DNA from: an uncultured Parabacteroides sp.
Lineage (GTDB): Bacteria > Bacteroidota > Bacteroidia > Bacteroidales > Tannerellaceae
Reading direction: 5' to 3'
DNA: 64,000 nt
NCBI GenBank assembly: GCA_900541965.1
Contig: UQLN01000008.1
Location: 43,925 to 107,924 of the forward strand
The notes under the pieces are model-generated. The model was not told the origin of the DNA. It saw nothing but the letters and a program-made list of their open reading frames with translations, and searched no databases. Made by a program: the position numbers and the translations under genes. Below, piece by piece: positions 56,715 to 64,000 of this stretch. Each line of letters starts with the position of its first letter. The first letter of the stretch is position 1.

Positions 56715-58775
56715 TTAATCATTATAAGAAGGCAGGAATGAATAATTCTCACTGTAACGCAACATCTGGTCTGCATATCCTTCCGTATAATCCAGTACGA
56801 CATCCGTCACTTCTCCCGCTTTATCCTTCACTTCTTTCATTACAGGATTAACAAATCCTTTATAGGGTGCCAGATTCAGTTTAGCATAACGCCCGAGAAC
56901 TTCCGCATGCAACACAGGGTCTACTTTCACTCCATAATCTTCTACCAGCTTCTTTCCGGCAGCAAAATCGCCTTCACTCTTAATCCGTTGAACTTCTGCC
57001 AATAAATTGCCGAACAGTTCCCGCAGTTCAGGATAATTGTTCACTACGACATACGTTTTGCCGTCTTTCTTTTTCAGTTCGATTACATTATCGGATTTTC
57101 CTCTCTCATATACCCATTTAGCTATCAACTGGCGGTTGCGCATATGTGCCTCTTCCACATTCTTGCCCTGTTCGATACGGACCAACTGTGTCATCAAGCC
57201 GTTCATTATATATTTATAATATTCCGCCTTGTATGCTTCCGCATCCGGCACAAGTCCCAGCTCTACCAGTTTGGCATCCCCTAAATAATATAAGCCGAAT
57301 AAGTCCGCACGAGTTTCTTCCAAAGTCGAACTATACGCTTTTAACGCATCAGGGTCCGTATTCTGAAGCAGTTTTCCGGAACCGTGTCCCAGACATTCGT
57401 GCAAATCCGTATGCAGATTATCCGTAATAAAACCATATTTGGCAAGCCCTTCGCGTTCTACGTCGCTCCATACAAACTCTTCATTGAAGCCATTTCCCTG
57501 CGAAGCTTTATCATAAGCCTCCGTAATATTTTCAATGGTTACCGATTTGGAACCGAAATCACGCCGTATCCAGTCCGCATTCGGCAGGTTAATACCTATC
57601 GGAGTTGCCGGATAGCAATCGCCGCCCAACATGGAAACCGTAATTACCTTAGCGCTTACCCCTTTTACTTTTTCTTTTTTAAAACGACTGTCCACCGGAG
57701 AATGGTCTTCAAACCATTGGGCATTGTCGCTAATCACTTTTGTACGTTTGGTTGCCTCTTTATTAATAAAATTCACGGTAGACTCCCAACTGGCCTTCAT
57801 CCCCAGCGGATCGCCATAGGTTTCAATAAAACCATTTACAAAATCGACATCCGAAACAACATCTTCCACCCAAAGGATAGAATAAGCGTCAAATGTCTTT
57901 AAATCACCGCTCTGGTAGTAGGCAATCAACTTTTCGATAATCGCTTTCTGGATAGCATTCTCTGCAAAAGGGATAGCCTGTTGCAATTCAGAAACAATTT
58001 TTTCTATCGCCGGGGAATATAATCCTCCTACTTTCCATACTTTCTCTACGATTTTGCCGTTTTCTTTTACCAAGCGGCTATTCAATCCGTAGGATATCGG
58101 AGCAATTGTATCTTTTCCGGCTTTCATCCCGGCATAAAAGTGTTCCACTTCTTTTTGCGTAATACCACCCCCATAATAATTGTTGGCAGAAGCCAGTATC
58201 AAATCGGCATCTCCACTCTGTACCGTCCGCTTCGGCAATACGGCAGGATCAAAAATAACAGGGCTGATTTCTTCCATAAACTGTGCCACTGTCTGACCTT
58301 CGCGAAGCGGCAGTTCCGAAGCATCCAACTGTGCTACGCAATGCTGAAAAAATTCAGGGGTAAAGCCCGGAACAAATTTATCCTCGGCATAATGGTGATG
58401 AATGCCATTAGCAAACCACACCCGTTTCAAATAAGTTTCCAAAGCGACAAACTGTGCATCCTTCCTGTCGCCCTTATATCCTTTATAAATAGCTTCCAAG
58501 GTTCGCCGTATCGGTAAATTATACCGGCAATTCTGGTCATACAAAATATCCCTTCCCATCTGGGCGGCTTCCGACAGATGATATAATAATTGCTTCTGTT
58601 GCAATGATAAATCTTCGAAACCCGGCACTTTATAACGTAAAATCTGCAAATCTGCAAACTGGTCAACCACATAATTGAAATCATCTGTTTCAGTTTTGGT
58701 ATTCCCTGCCTTCTGCCCGGAGCAGGCAGTCATAGTCATAGCTGTCATAACTGTTATTATTAAATTCTTCATTAT
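56715..58775 (-). CDS. M49 dipeptidyl peptidase III-like, lipoprotein
   Basis: About 686 residues from ATG 58775. Lipobox TAMTMTAC. Zinc motif HECLGH (the HExxGH form unique to M49) with Glu/Asp in LEETRADLFGLYYLG downstream. The peptidase releases dipeptides from the N-terminus of peptides; here it is predicted outside the cytoplasm as a lipoprotein. It ends 6 bases before the AlkD-like gene, suggesting an operon. Confidence 0.9.
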   Translation of the reverse strand: MMKNLIITVMTAMTMTACSGQKAGNTKTETDDFNYVVDQFADLQILRYKVPGFEDLSLQQKQLLYHLSEAAQMGRDILYDQNCRYNLPIRRTLEAIYKGYKGDRKDAQFVALETYLKRVWFANGIHHHYAEDKFVPGFTPEFFQHCVAQLDASELPLREGQTVAQFMEEISPVIFDPAVLPKRTVQSGDADLILASANNYYGGGITQKEVEHFYAGMKAGKDTIAPISYGLNSRLVKENGKIVEKVWKVGGLYSPAIEKIVSELQQAIPFAENAIQKAIIEKLIAYYQSGDLKTFDAYSILWVEDVVSDVDFVNGFIETYGDPLGMKASWESTVNFINKEATKRTKVISDNAQWFEDHSPVDSRFKKEKVKGVSAKVITVSMLGGDCYPATPIGINLPNADWIRRDFGSKSVTIENITEAYDKASQGNGFNEEFVWSDVEREGLAKYGFITDNLHTDLHECLGHGSGKLLQNTDPDALKAYSSTLEETRADLFGLYYLGDAKLVELGLVPDAEAYKAEYYKYIMNGLMTQLVRIEQGKNVEEAHMRNRQLIAKWVYERGKSDNVIELKKKDGKTYVVVNNYPELRELFGNLLAEVQRIKSEGDFAAGKKLVEDYGVKVDPVLHAEVLGRYAKLNLAPYKGFVNPVMKEVKDKAGEVTDVVLDYTEGYADQMLRYSENYSFLPSYND

Positions 58776-58899
58776 TTTGATTTTATCTTTTTGCAAAAAT
58801 AAAGAAATATCCTCTCTTCTCCTACTTTAGCCCGATAAACAATCCCCCTCATAATTGAAAAAAATGCCGTACCTTTGCAACGTATAATTATATATAAAC

Positions 58900-59976
58900 A
58901 TGGAAATAGCAGCATTAGTATCAGGAGGGGTGGACAGCTCCGTTGTTGTTCATCAACTGAAAGAAGCAGGATATGATCCGACAATCTTCTATATCCGTAT
59001 CGGAATGGAAGATAAAGACGGATATATCGATTGTCCTGCCGAAGAAGATATTGAAATAACCTCTTATATCGCAAAAAAATATGGATGCCGCTTCGAAATC
59101 GTCTCACTGCACGAAGAATACTGGGACCGTGTGGTAAGCTATACGATAGATTCTGTAAAGCGCGGTCTTACTCCTAACCCGGACATGATGTGCAATAAAT
59201 ACATCAAATTCGGTTGTTTTGAAGAAAAATGGGGGAAAGATTTCGATAAAATCGCAACCGGCCATTATGCTACGACGACAGAAATAAACGGCAAAGTGTG
59301 GCTTTCCACAGCCAAAGACCCGGTAAAAGACCAGACAGACTTTTTAGGACAGATTACCCGTTTGCAAATACAGAAACTCATGTTTCCCATCGGGCATCTG
59401 ATGAAAAGCGAAGTACGAGCCATTGCCGAACAACAAAAACTGCCCAGTGCAAAGCGTAAAGACAGCCAGGGCATCTGTTTCCTGGGAAAAATCAATTACA
59501 ATGATTTTATCGAACGTTATCTGGGCAAACGTACCGGAAAGATTGTAGAGCTGGAAACGGGTAAAGTATTAGGCAAACATAATGGTTACTGGTTCCATAC
59601 CATCGGGCAAAGAAAAGGGCTCGGACTCAGCGGAGGACCGTGGTTCGTCATTAAGAAAGATATCAAACGGAATATCATCTACGTTTCCAATGGCTATGAC
59701 CCGGAAACCCAATACGGGAAAATAATCAACCTGCACGGCTTCGATTTTATTACGGAAGATCCTTGGGGTGAATTTACCGGTGAAAAAGAAATCACATTCA
59801 AGATTCGCCATACCCCGGAATTTACTTCCGGACGCATCCGCCGTATCGGCGACCTTTACCGTATTGAATCTGAAAATAAAATACAAGGTATAGCCCCCGG
59901 GCAATATGGCGTTATATACGACAAAGAACATCATCTCTGTTTCGGCAGCGGAATGATTATCGATGAAGATAAATAA
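58900..59976 (+). CDS. mnmA: tRNA 2-thiouridine(34) synthase
   Basis: 358 residues. PP-loop SGGVDSS for ATP, the conserved Cys in [12 protein letters not shown] and in [14 protein letters not shown] forming the disulfide/persulfide pair, and the RNA-binding [14 protein letters not shown] loop. It thiolates uridine 34 of tRNA-Glu, -Gln and -Lys. A TACCTTTG -7 box (58870-58877) lies 22 bases upstream. Single gene on the plus strand. Confidence 0.95.
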   Translation: MEIAALVSGGVDSSVVVHQLKEAGYDPTIFYIRIGMEDKDGYIDCPAEEDIEITSYIAKKYGCRFEIVSLHEEYWDRVVSYTIDSVKRGLTPNPDMMCNKYIKFGCFEEKWGKDFDKIATGHYATTTEINGKVWLSTAKDPVKDQTDFLGQITRLQIQKLMFPIGHLMKSEVRAIAEQQKLPSAKRKDSQGICFLGKINYNDFIERYLGKRTGKIVELETGKVLGKHNGYWFHTIGQRKGLGLSGGPWFVIKKDIKRNIIYVSNGYDPETQYGKIINLHGFDFITEDPWGEFTGEKEITFKIRHTPEFTSGRIRRIGDLYRIESENKIQGIAPGQYGVIYDKEHHLCFGSGMIIDEDK

Positions 59977-59989
59977 ACAGGTAAAAAAA

Positions 59990-60053
59990 GAACTCATAAC
60001 TATCATTTTCCGAAATCATAGTTATGATTTTCCCAAATGATAGTTATGAGTTC
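59990..60053. repeat. Triple inverted CATAACTATNAT repeat
   Basis: Arms 59990-60008 and 60035-60053 are a perfect 19-bp inverted repeat; a third, reversed copy of the same core lies between them (60014-60030). It begins 14 bases past mnmA and could end its transcript, but there is no long T run. Confidence 0.85.
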
Positions 60054-60177
60054 AAAATCCCGCAAATATAAATTCTCCCTCCGCACCGCATAAATTACCC
60101 TGAAAACGTATCTAAACACGCACACTCCGAATATCTTCGCAGAGGCCTCCTTTCTATTACAAAAAATTGAACTTTCA

Positions 60178-60209
60178 TTTGGTTTATAATATAAACTTAT
60201 TTATATTTG
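60178..60209 (+). promoter_or_regulatory. Promoter of the DUF2141/TonB-receptor operon
   Basis: TTTG (60178-60181), 20-base spacer, TATATTTG (60202-60209). The spacer holds palindrome copy 1. Confidence 0.7.
60182..60196. promoter_or_regulatory. Operator-like palindrome, copy 1
   Basis: GTTTATA-A-TATAAAC, perfect 7-bp arms, between the -33 and -7 boxes. Position fits a repressor site. Confidence 0.6.
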
Positions 60210-60213
60210 CAGC

Positions 60214-60251
60214 GTACGAGTAAGATATGCGCAGCTTCTCGTACTTTTTTT
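60214..60251 (+). terminator. Leader hairpin with T run (possible attenuator)
   Basis: GTACGAG (60214-60220) pairs with CTCGTAC (60238-60244), extended by AAG/CTT, followed by seven T's. It starts within a few bases of the expected transcription start, so it could attenuate the operon or stabilise the RNA 5' end. Confidence 0.6.
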
Positions 60252-60262
60252 ATCTGCATATA

Positions 60263-60277
60263 GTTTATATTATAAAC
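60263..60277. promoter_or_regulatory. Operator-like palindrome, copy 2
   Basis: GTTTATA-T-TATAAAC, identical arms to copy 1, 81 bases downstream (centre to centre), in the leader. Confidence 0.6.
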
Positions 60278-60310
60278 TTGTTTGCTATAAATTCTAAAAA
60301 CAGAAAAACA

Positions 60311-60742
60311 ATGGAATCAACAACTCATTCAAATCAAAAAAACAGTTCATTTCCGGCTCAGCCGAAAATAAAACGGATCATATTACTAAGCCTGCTGGCT
60401 ATGATTTCTATTTGCGGCCAAATCGGAGCGCGCACTATTATTGTAAAGATTAGTAATATCCGGGGAGAAAAAGGGAATATCCTGGTTATGGCCCAATCCG
60501 GGAAAGAGAGCAAACCGGTTTACGGGATGGCAAAACCAAACAACGGCGAAGTAACTGTCAAACTGGAAAATATCGAATGGGAACAATTCGATCTCTCTGT
60601 CGTCCATGATGAAAACGGTAATTACCAAATGGATTTTACCGAAGATAAAAGACCGGCAGAAGGATATGCCATGAAGAATTGTAAAACCCGGAAAGAGGAA
60701 GAAACAATCAAATTGAAATTGTATTATCCTTCCAACGAATAA
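60311..60742 (+). CDS. DUF2141 protein
   Basis: About 143 residues from ATG 60311, chosen because the upstream frame runs through the promoter and operators. After an N-terminal membrane-like segment (IILLSLLAMISICGQIGA) comes the DUF2141 fold: VKISNIRGEKGNILVMAQ and DLSVVHDENGNYQMDFTEDKRPAEGYAMKN. A periplasmic or outer-surface partner of the TonB-receptor-like gene 4 bases downstream is inferred; role unknown. Confidence 0.85.
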   Translation: MESTTHSNQKNSSFPAQPKIKRIILLSLLAMISICGQIGARTIIVKISNIRGEKGNILVMAQSGKESKPVYGMAKPNNGEVTVKLENIEWEQFDLSVVHDENGNYQMDFTEDKRPAEGYAMKNCKTRKEEETIKLKLYYPSNE

Positions 60743-60746
60743 AACC

Positions 60747-63122
60747 ATGAAAGGATTGCTACTCCTCACACTTATCCTCACGACCTGCTTTCCGGGCATT
60801 GCCCAAAAACAGGAAACGGTGATATACTCCGGGCACCTTGCTGATGCCCGGGGGAACGGAGTAGAATATGCAACGGTCATATTACTACAGGACGGCAAAC
60901 AAAAAGCAGGAACGATAACTGACAATCAAGGTAATTTTACAATGGAAATACCCGGCGGAACCTATACATTCATTGCCCAGTGCCTCGGATACGAACCGGA
61001 ACAAAAAAGCATATCGCTATCCTCATCTGTTTGTGATACCCTTTCATTAAAATCTTCTGCCTATTCACTGAAAGAAGTTGTGGTACAAGCCAAAAATATC
61101 GAACGCAAAGCAGACCGGTTCGTTATATCTGTTCCTCTTTCCACCGGAAAAGACGGAACCGAACTATTATCGCAAGCACCGGGAGTATGGCTTACGGAAA
61201 ACAATATTTCCATCAATGGGGCACAAGGCGCCAAAGTTTTCGTCGATAATCGCGAAATCAAATGGACAGGCGAAGAGCTTCTCTCCTATTTACGTTCGCT
61301 GAAATCGGAAAACATAAAACAAATAGAAGTTATTCCGATAGCAGGGGGCGAATACGAAGCAAGTTCACGGGGAGGTATCATCAAAATCTCACTCCGGCAA
61401 CGTCCTAATGACGGTGTTCAGGGAAACCTGATGATGGGAACGGCTCTTTCTTCCTCTTTAAACAATTATCTCCCTTCCGGAACACTCAATGCGCGTACCG
61501 GCAAATGGACGATTAATGCGACAGCCTCAGCAACATTCAGCCCGAAAGACAATAGCATAATGACTTCTATCCGGAAATATCCGGATACTGAAAATCATTT
61601 CTCGAGCCTTTCCGATTTTAATGTTCATTCCAAGTATGGAACCGGACGTATCGGAACAGTTTTTAAAATAGATACACTCAACAGTTTCGGAGCGGAAATC
61701 GAATATATCGGGCAAACGTCCAAAGGCGGCTCCGATAGCCGGACAGAACTGTCCCAAAAAGAGATTCAGATAAACAGTAACGGCGATTATTATCAAAAAA
61801 ACAAATACAATACATTTGCCGCTACAGCCAACTATCTTCATAAATTTGATAATAAAGGTTCCATTTTCAAAGTAATAGTCGATTATGCCAATAAAAAGTC
61901 AACAGGAAAAAATGACTATCATATCCTGCAAAAAATAAAGAATTGGAACAAAGACAGCACTTACCGAAGCCAGGCAGACGCGACCTATGATATGATAACA
62001 TCGGATATATCGGTTATAAAGTCTTTCAAAAAAGGCACATCTTTAAATGCCGGGGTGAAATATACCTATACATTTATGGATGACAATTCTAATTATGAAG
62101 GCTTATCGGGTAACGGGCAATGGAATATAATTCCGGCTTATGGATACGCACTGAAATACAAAGAAAACATTATGGGAATATATTCCTCCTTCTCGACGGA
62201 AATCAATAGATGGGCTTTTATCGCAGGTTTAAGAGGAGAATATACCCGGACCTCTAACCGGAGCGACCATCTCAAACGGGATTATTTCGACCTTTTCCCA
62301 AATATAAGTATCAGGTATGCTTTCAATAACCTGAAAACATGGATGCTCGCCGTACAATATGCCCGTAATATCGAACGCCCGCCTTTCCATATGCTTAATC
62401 CGAACCGCCTGCAAACATCGGACTACAGCTACAACATTGGAAATCCGTATCTGAAACCGACTTATATCAACCGTTTCAGCACAACCGTTATTTATAATTA
62501 CCGGTATGTACTAAGTGTGGGAGGAAACTTGCACCGCAATCTGATTCGTGAATTTTGCAAGCAAGATGCAGTCAACCCGGATGTATCTTATATCACTTAC
62601 GAAAACCATGACATCGAAAACCATTGGTTCGTTGCAATCAATATACCGATGCAACCAGCTTCATGGTGCAACCTGACTGCCAATGCCGTAGGCGTCAAAC
62701 AGGATATCCGGATGACAGACAGAGCAACTTTTGCACATCATTATCTCGGGTTTGCCAATGTGAATGCCTCTTTCATGCTACCGGAAGAGTTCACGCTGGA
62801 AGCTCAATATAGCGGAGCAACCCGCCTCTACTCAGGGAACAGCGAAATCGCTCCGCGGCATATCCTAAGCCTGTTCGTCAGGAAAAAACTTGCCGGAAAC
62901 CGTTTCCTGATTACTGCCTCGGTCAATAATATCTTGAATCGTTATAATGATTTTGCAAGCCATATCGAGGCCTACACGACACAAAGCCATTATGAAAGCG
63001 GGAGTATCGGGCGGGCATTCAAAATTTCTTTAACCTGGAACTTCAACAGTGGCAAAAAAATAAAAAAGGCAACCATCGAACGAAGCTCCGGTTCAGAAAG
63101 AAACCGGCTGGATGAAAAATAA
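60747..63122 (+). CDS. TonB-dependent receptor-like outer-membrane beta-barrel protein
   Basis: 791 residues. Signal peptide, a CarboxypepD-regulatory-like N-terminal domain (SGHLADARGNGVEYATVILL, about 25-105), a plug-like region (LLSQAPGVWLTENNISINGAQGAKVFVDNREI) and a large barrel ending in an aromatic strand. It belongs to the outer membrane beta-barrel family that usually pairs with DUF2141 proteins. Cargo unknown. Second gene of the operon. Confidence 0.88.
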   Translation: MKGLLLLTLILTTCFPGIAQKQETVIYSGHLADARGNGVEYATVILLQDGKQKAGTITDNQGNFTMEIPGGTYTFIAQCLGYEPEQKSISLSSSVCDTLSLKSSAYSLKEVVVQAKNIERKADRFVISVPLSTGKDGTELLSQAPGVWLTENNISINGAQGAKVFVDNREIKWTGEELLSYLRSLKSENIKQIEVIPIAGGEYEASSRGGIIKISLRQRPNDGVQGNLMMGTALSSSLNNYLPSGTLNARTGKWTINATASATFSPKDNSIMTSIRKYPDTENHFSSLSDFNVHSKYGTGRIGTVFKIDTLNSFGAEIEYIGQTSKGGSDSRTELSQKEIQINSNGDYYQKNKYNTFAATANYLHKFDNKGSIFKVIVDYANKKSTGKNDYHILQKIKNWNKDSTYRSQADATYDMITSDISVIKSFKKGTSLNAGVKYTYTFMDDNSNYEGLSGNGQWNIIPAYGYALKYKENIMGIYSSFSTEINRWAFIAGLRGEYTRTSNRSDHLKRDYFDLFPNISIRYAFNNLKTWMLAVQYARNIERPPFHMLNPNRLQTSDYSYNIGNPYLKPTYINRFSTTVIYNYRYVLSVGGNLHRNLIREFCKQDAVNPDVSYITYENHDIENHWFVAINIPMQPASWCNLTANAVGVKQDIRMTDRATFAHHYLGFANVNASFMLPEEFTLEAQYSGATRLYSGNSEIAPRHILSLFVRKKLAGNRFLITASVNNILNRYNDFASHIEAYTTQSHYESGSIGRAFKISLTWNFNSGKKIKKATIERSSGSERNRLDEK

Positions 63123-63205
63123 GCCGGAACGATTGATGATTAAAGGCAATGACGTTATCTTTGAACAAACATATCCAACGTATAAAAACAAAAACAAATA
63201 AAGCC

Positions 63206-63835
63206 ATGGAAGAAAAAAAATTAAACGAAAAAGAGAGCCTGGAACTTATCGCCCGAATGATAAACTCCAGTAAAGAAAACATGGAAATAGGCAAAGGCAA
63301 CTATCTCTTGTTTTGGGGATACTTCACCGCAGCATTATCTATCCTCTTATTTGCCCTGGTTCACTTTACTCAAAACCATATCTGGTCCTGGGGATGGATG
63401 CTAATGTTTGCCATGTGGCCGATAATCGCTTATAAACAGAAACAAAAACCGCCGAGGGTGATTACCTATACGGATAAAGTGATTTCCCAGGTATGGCAGG
63501 TGATGGGTTGTATGTTTATCCTCACATTCCTGACAACAGGTGCCGTCGAAATAATTTTTGCCAGTCATGTGGATTTCATTCTTATGTTGCCTCTGTCTCT
63601 GATTTATGCCGGACTCGGCGTTTCGATTACGGGCATTATCGTTCAAGAACGCTGGATGACTTATACTCCTTTAGTAGCCTTTGTAGTAGCGATTTATATG
63701 CTAACAATGTTCACACTGGATGGTAAAATTACAATTTTGTGGTATCTTTACTTCGGTTTATCATTCGTGTTTATGATGATTATTCCCGGACATATCGTAA
63801 ATCATAAAGCCAAGAAACAATGTTTAAAGAATTAG
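63206..63835 (+). CDS. Membrane protein associated with a winged-helix regulator
   Basis: About 209 residues from ATG 63206. Cytoplasmic N-terminus (EEKKLNEKESLELIARMINSSK) then about six membrane spans (YLLFWGYFTAALSILLFALVHF, WMLMFAMWPIIAY, FILTFLTTGAVEIIF, MLPLSLIYAGLGVSITGIIV, LVAFVVAIYMLTMF, ILWYLYFGLSFVFMMI). It overlaps the following regulator by 16 bases, so the two are translationally coupled. Function unknown. Confidence 0.75.
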   Translation: MEEKKLNEKESLELIARMINSSKENMEIGKGNYLLFWGYFTAALSILLFALVHFTQNHIWSWGWMLMFAMWPIIAYKQKQKPPRVITYTDKVISQVWQVMGCMFILTFLTTGAVEIIFASHVDFILMLPLSLIYAGLGVSITGIIVQERWMTYTPLVAFVVAIYMLTMFTLDGKITILWYLYFGLSFVFMMIIPGHIVNHKAKKQCLKN

Positions 63836-64000
63836 ACCCATTACTCCACTCCCAGCTCCGGCTCGCCGTCATGTCCATTCTTCTATCGGTGGAAGAAGCG
63901 GAATTTGTCTACCTGAAAGAAAAAACTCAGGCTACCGCCGGCAACCTGAGCGTACAGATAGACAAACTGAACGAGGCGGGCTATATAGAAGTAGAAAAGA
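63820..64000 (+). CDS. Winged-helix transcriptional regulator (HTH_34-like), partial
   Basis: The first 60 codons are in the window. LHSQLRLAVMSILLSVEEAEFVYLKEKTQATAGNLSVQIDKLNEAGYIEVEK is the DNA-binding winged helix of the small ArsR/MarR-like HTH_34 family. It starts inside the end of the membrane protein gene. As the last visible gene of the operon it is the best candidate for binding the twin palindromes at 60182 and 60263. Confidence 0.85.
   Translation, partial: MFKELDPLLHSQLRLAVMSILLSVEEAEFVYLKEKTQATAGNLSVQIDKLNEAGYIEVEK

Overview
The window looks like a chromosome segment of a Bacteroidales bacterium, most likely Parabacteroides or a close relative (genus is inference). The grounds are many promoters of the Bacteroidota type (TTTG, about 19 bases, TAnnTTTG), few Shine-Dalgarno sites, a two-subunit methylmalonyl-CoA mutase, a type V (FimA/Mfa1-like) pilus locus, DUF4922, DUF3575 and DUF3868 proteins, and many lipoproteins with a Cys lipobox. 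Most of the window is ordinary core genome with short intergenic gaps and clear intrinsic terminators.

Layout. 1-5.8 kb: the end of a ROK sugar kinase, a Nudix hydrolase, a small outer-membrane barrel protein preceded by a cobalamin riboswitch, and a cell-wall-recycling-like trio (AmpG-like transporter, GalT-like DUF4922 protein, glycosyltransferase). 6.2-7.3 kb: an orphan CARF/PD-(D/E)xK nuclease resembling the CRISPR ancillary nucleases Card1/Can2, with no CRISPR locus in view. 7.3-17 kb: S41 protease, methylmalonyl-CoA mutase mutB/mutA, tRNA-Glu, MalY/PatB-type lyase, SlyD-like isomerase, chorismate synthase, tRNA-Thr. 17-33 kb: lipoprotein, sugar isomerase-like protein, TPR histidine kinase, valS, RluA-type synthase, DsbD, MazG, an ECF sigma/anti-sigma/Spy-like operon, GH38 mannosidase and tRNA-Leu.

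33.2-43.6 kb is an accessory island. It carries a six-gene type V pilus operon (DUF3575, DUF3868, major fimbrillin, FimB/Mfa2-like anchor, two large tip or accessory subunits) and a tyrosine recombinase. It is bounded by direct repeats beside tRNA-Leu and is visibly richer in G+C. Between operon and recombinase lies a roughly 200-bp segment bounded by 26-bp perfect inverted repeats and containing a good promoter that now points away from the pilus operon. This is a likely phase switch, captured OFF, and it overlaps the 3' end of the recombinase gene, so inversion would rewrite the recombinase tail.

43.6-60 kb: a membrane protein, groES/groEL, a lipoprotein, GH30 hydrolase, hisS, a secreted propeller-like protein, a YugP-like metallopeptidase, purA, a Fur-family regulator, an AlkD-like HEAT protein, an M49 dipeptidyl peptidase and mnmA. 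60.2 kb to the end: an operon of a DUF2141 protein, a TonB-receptor-like barrel, a membrane protein and a winged-helix regulator. Its promoter region holds two copies of one palindrome, suggesting autoregulation. Several strong intergenic palindromes (45.2, 50.6, 60.0 kb) are not explained by the genes.
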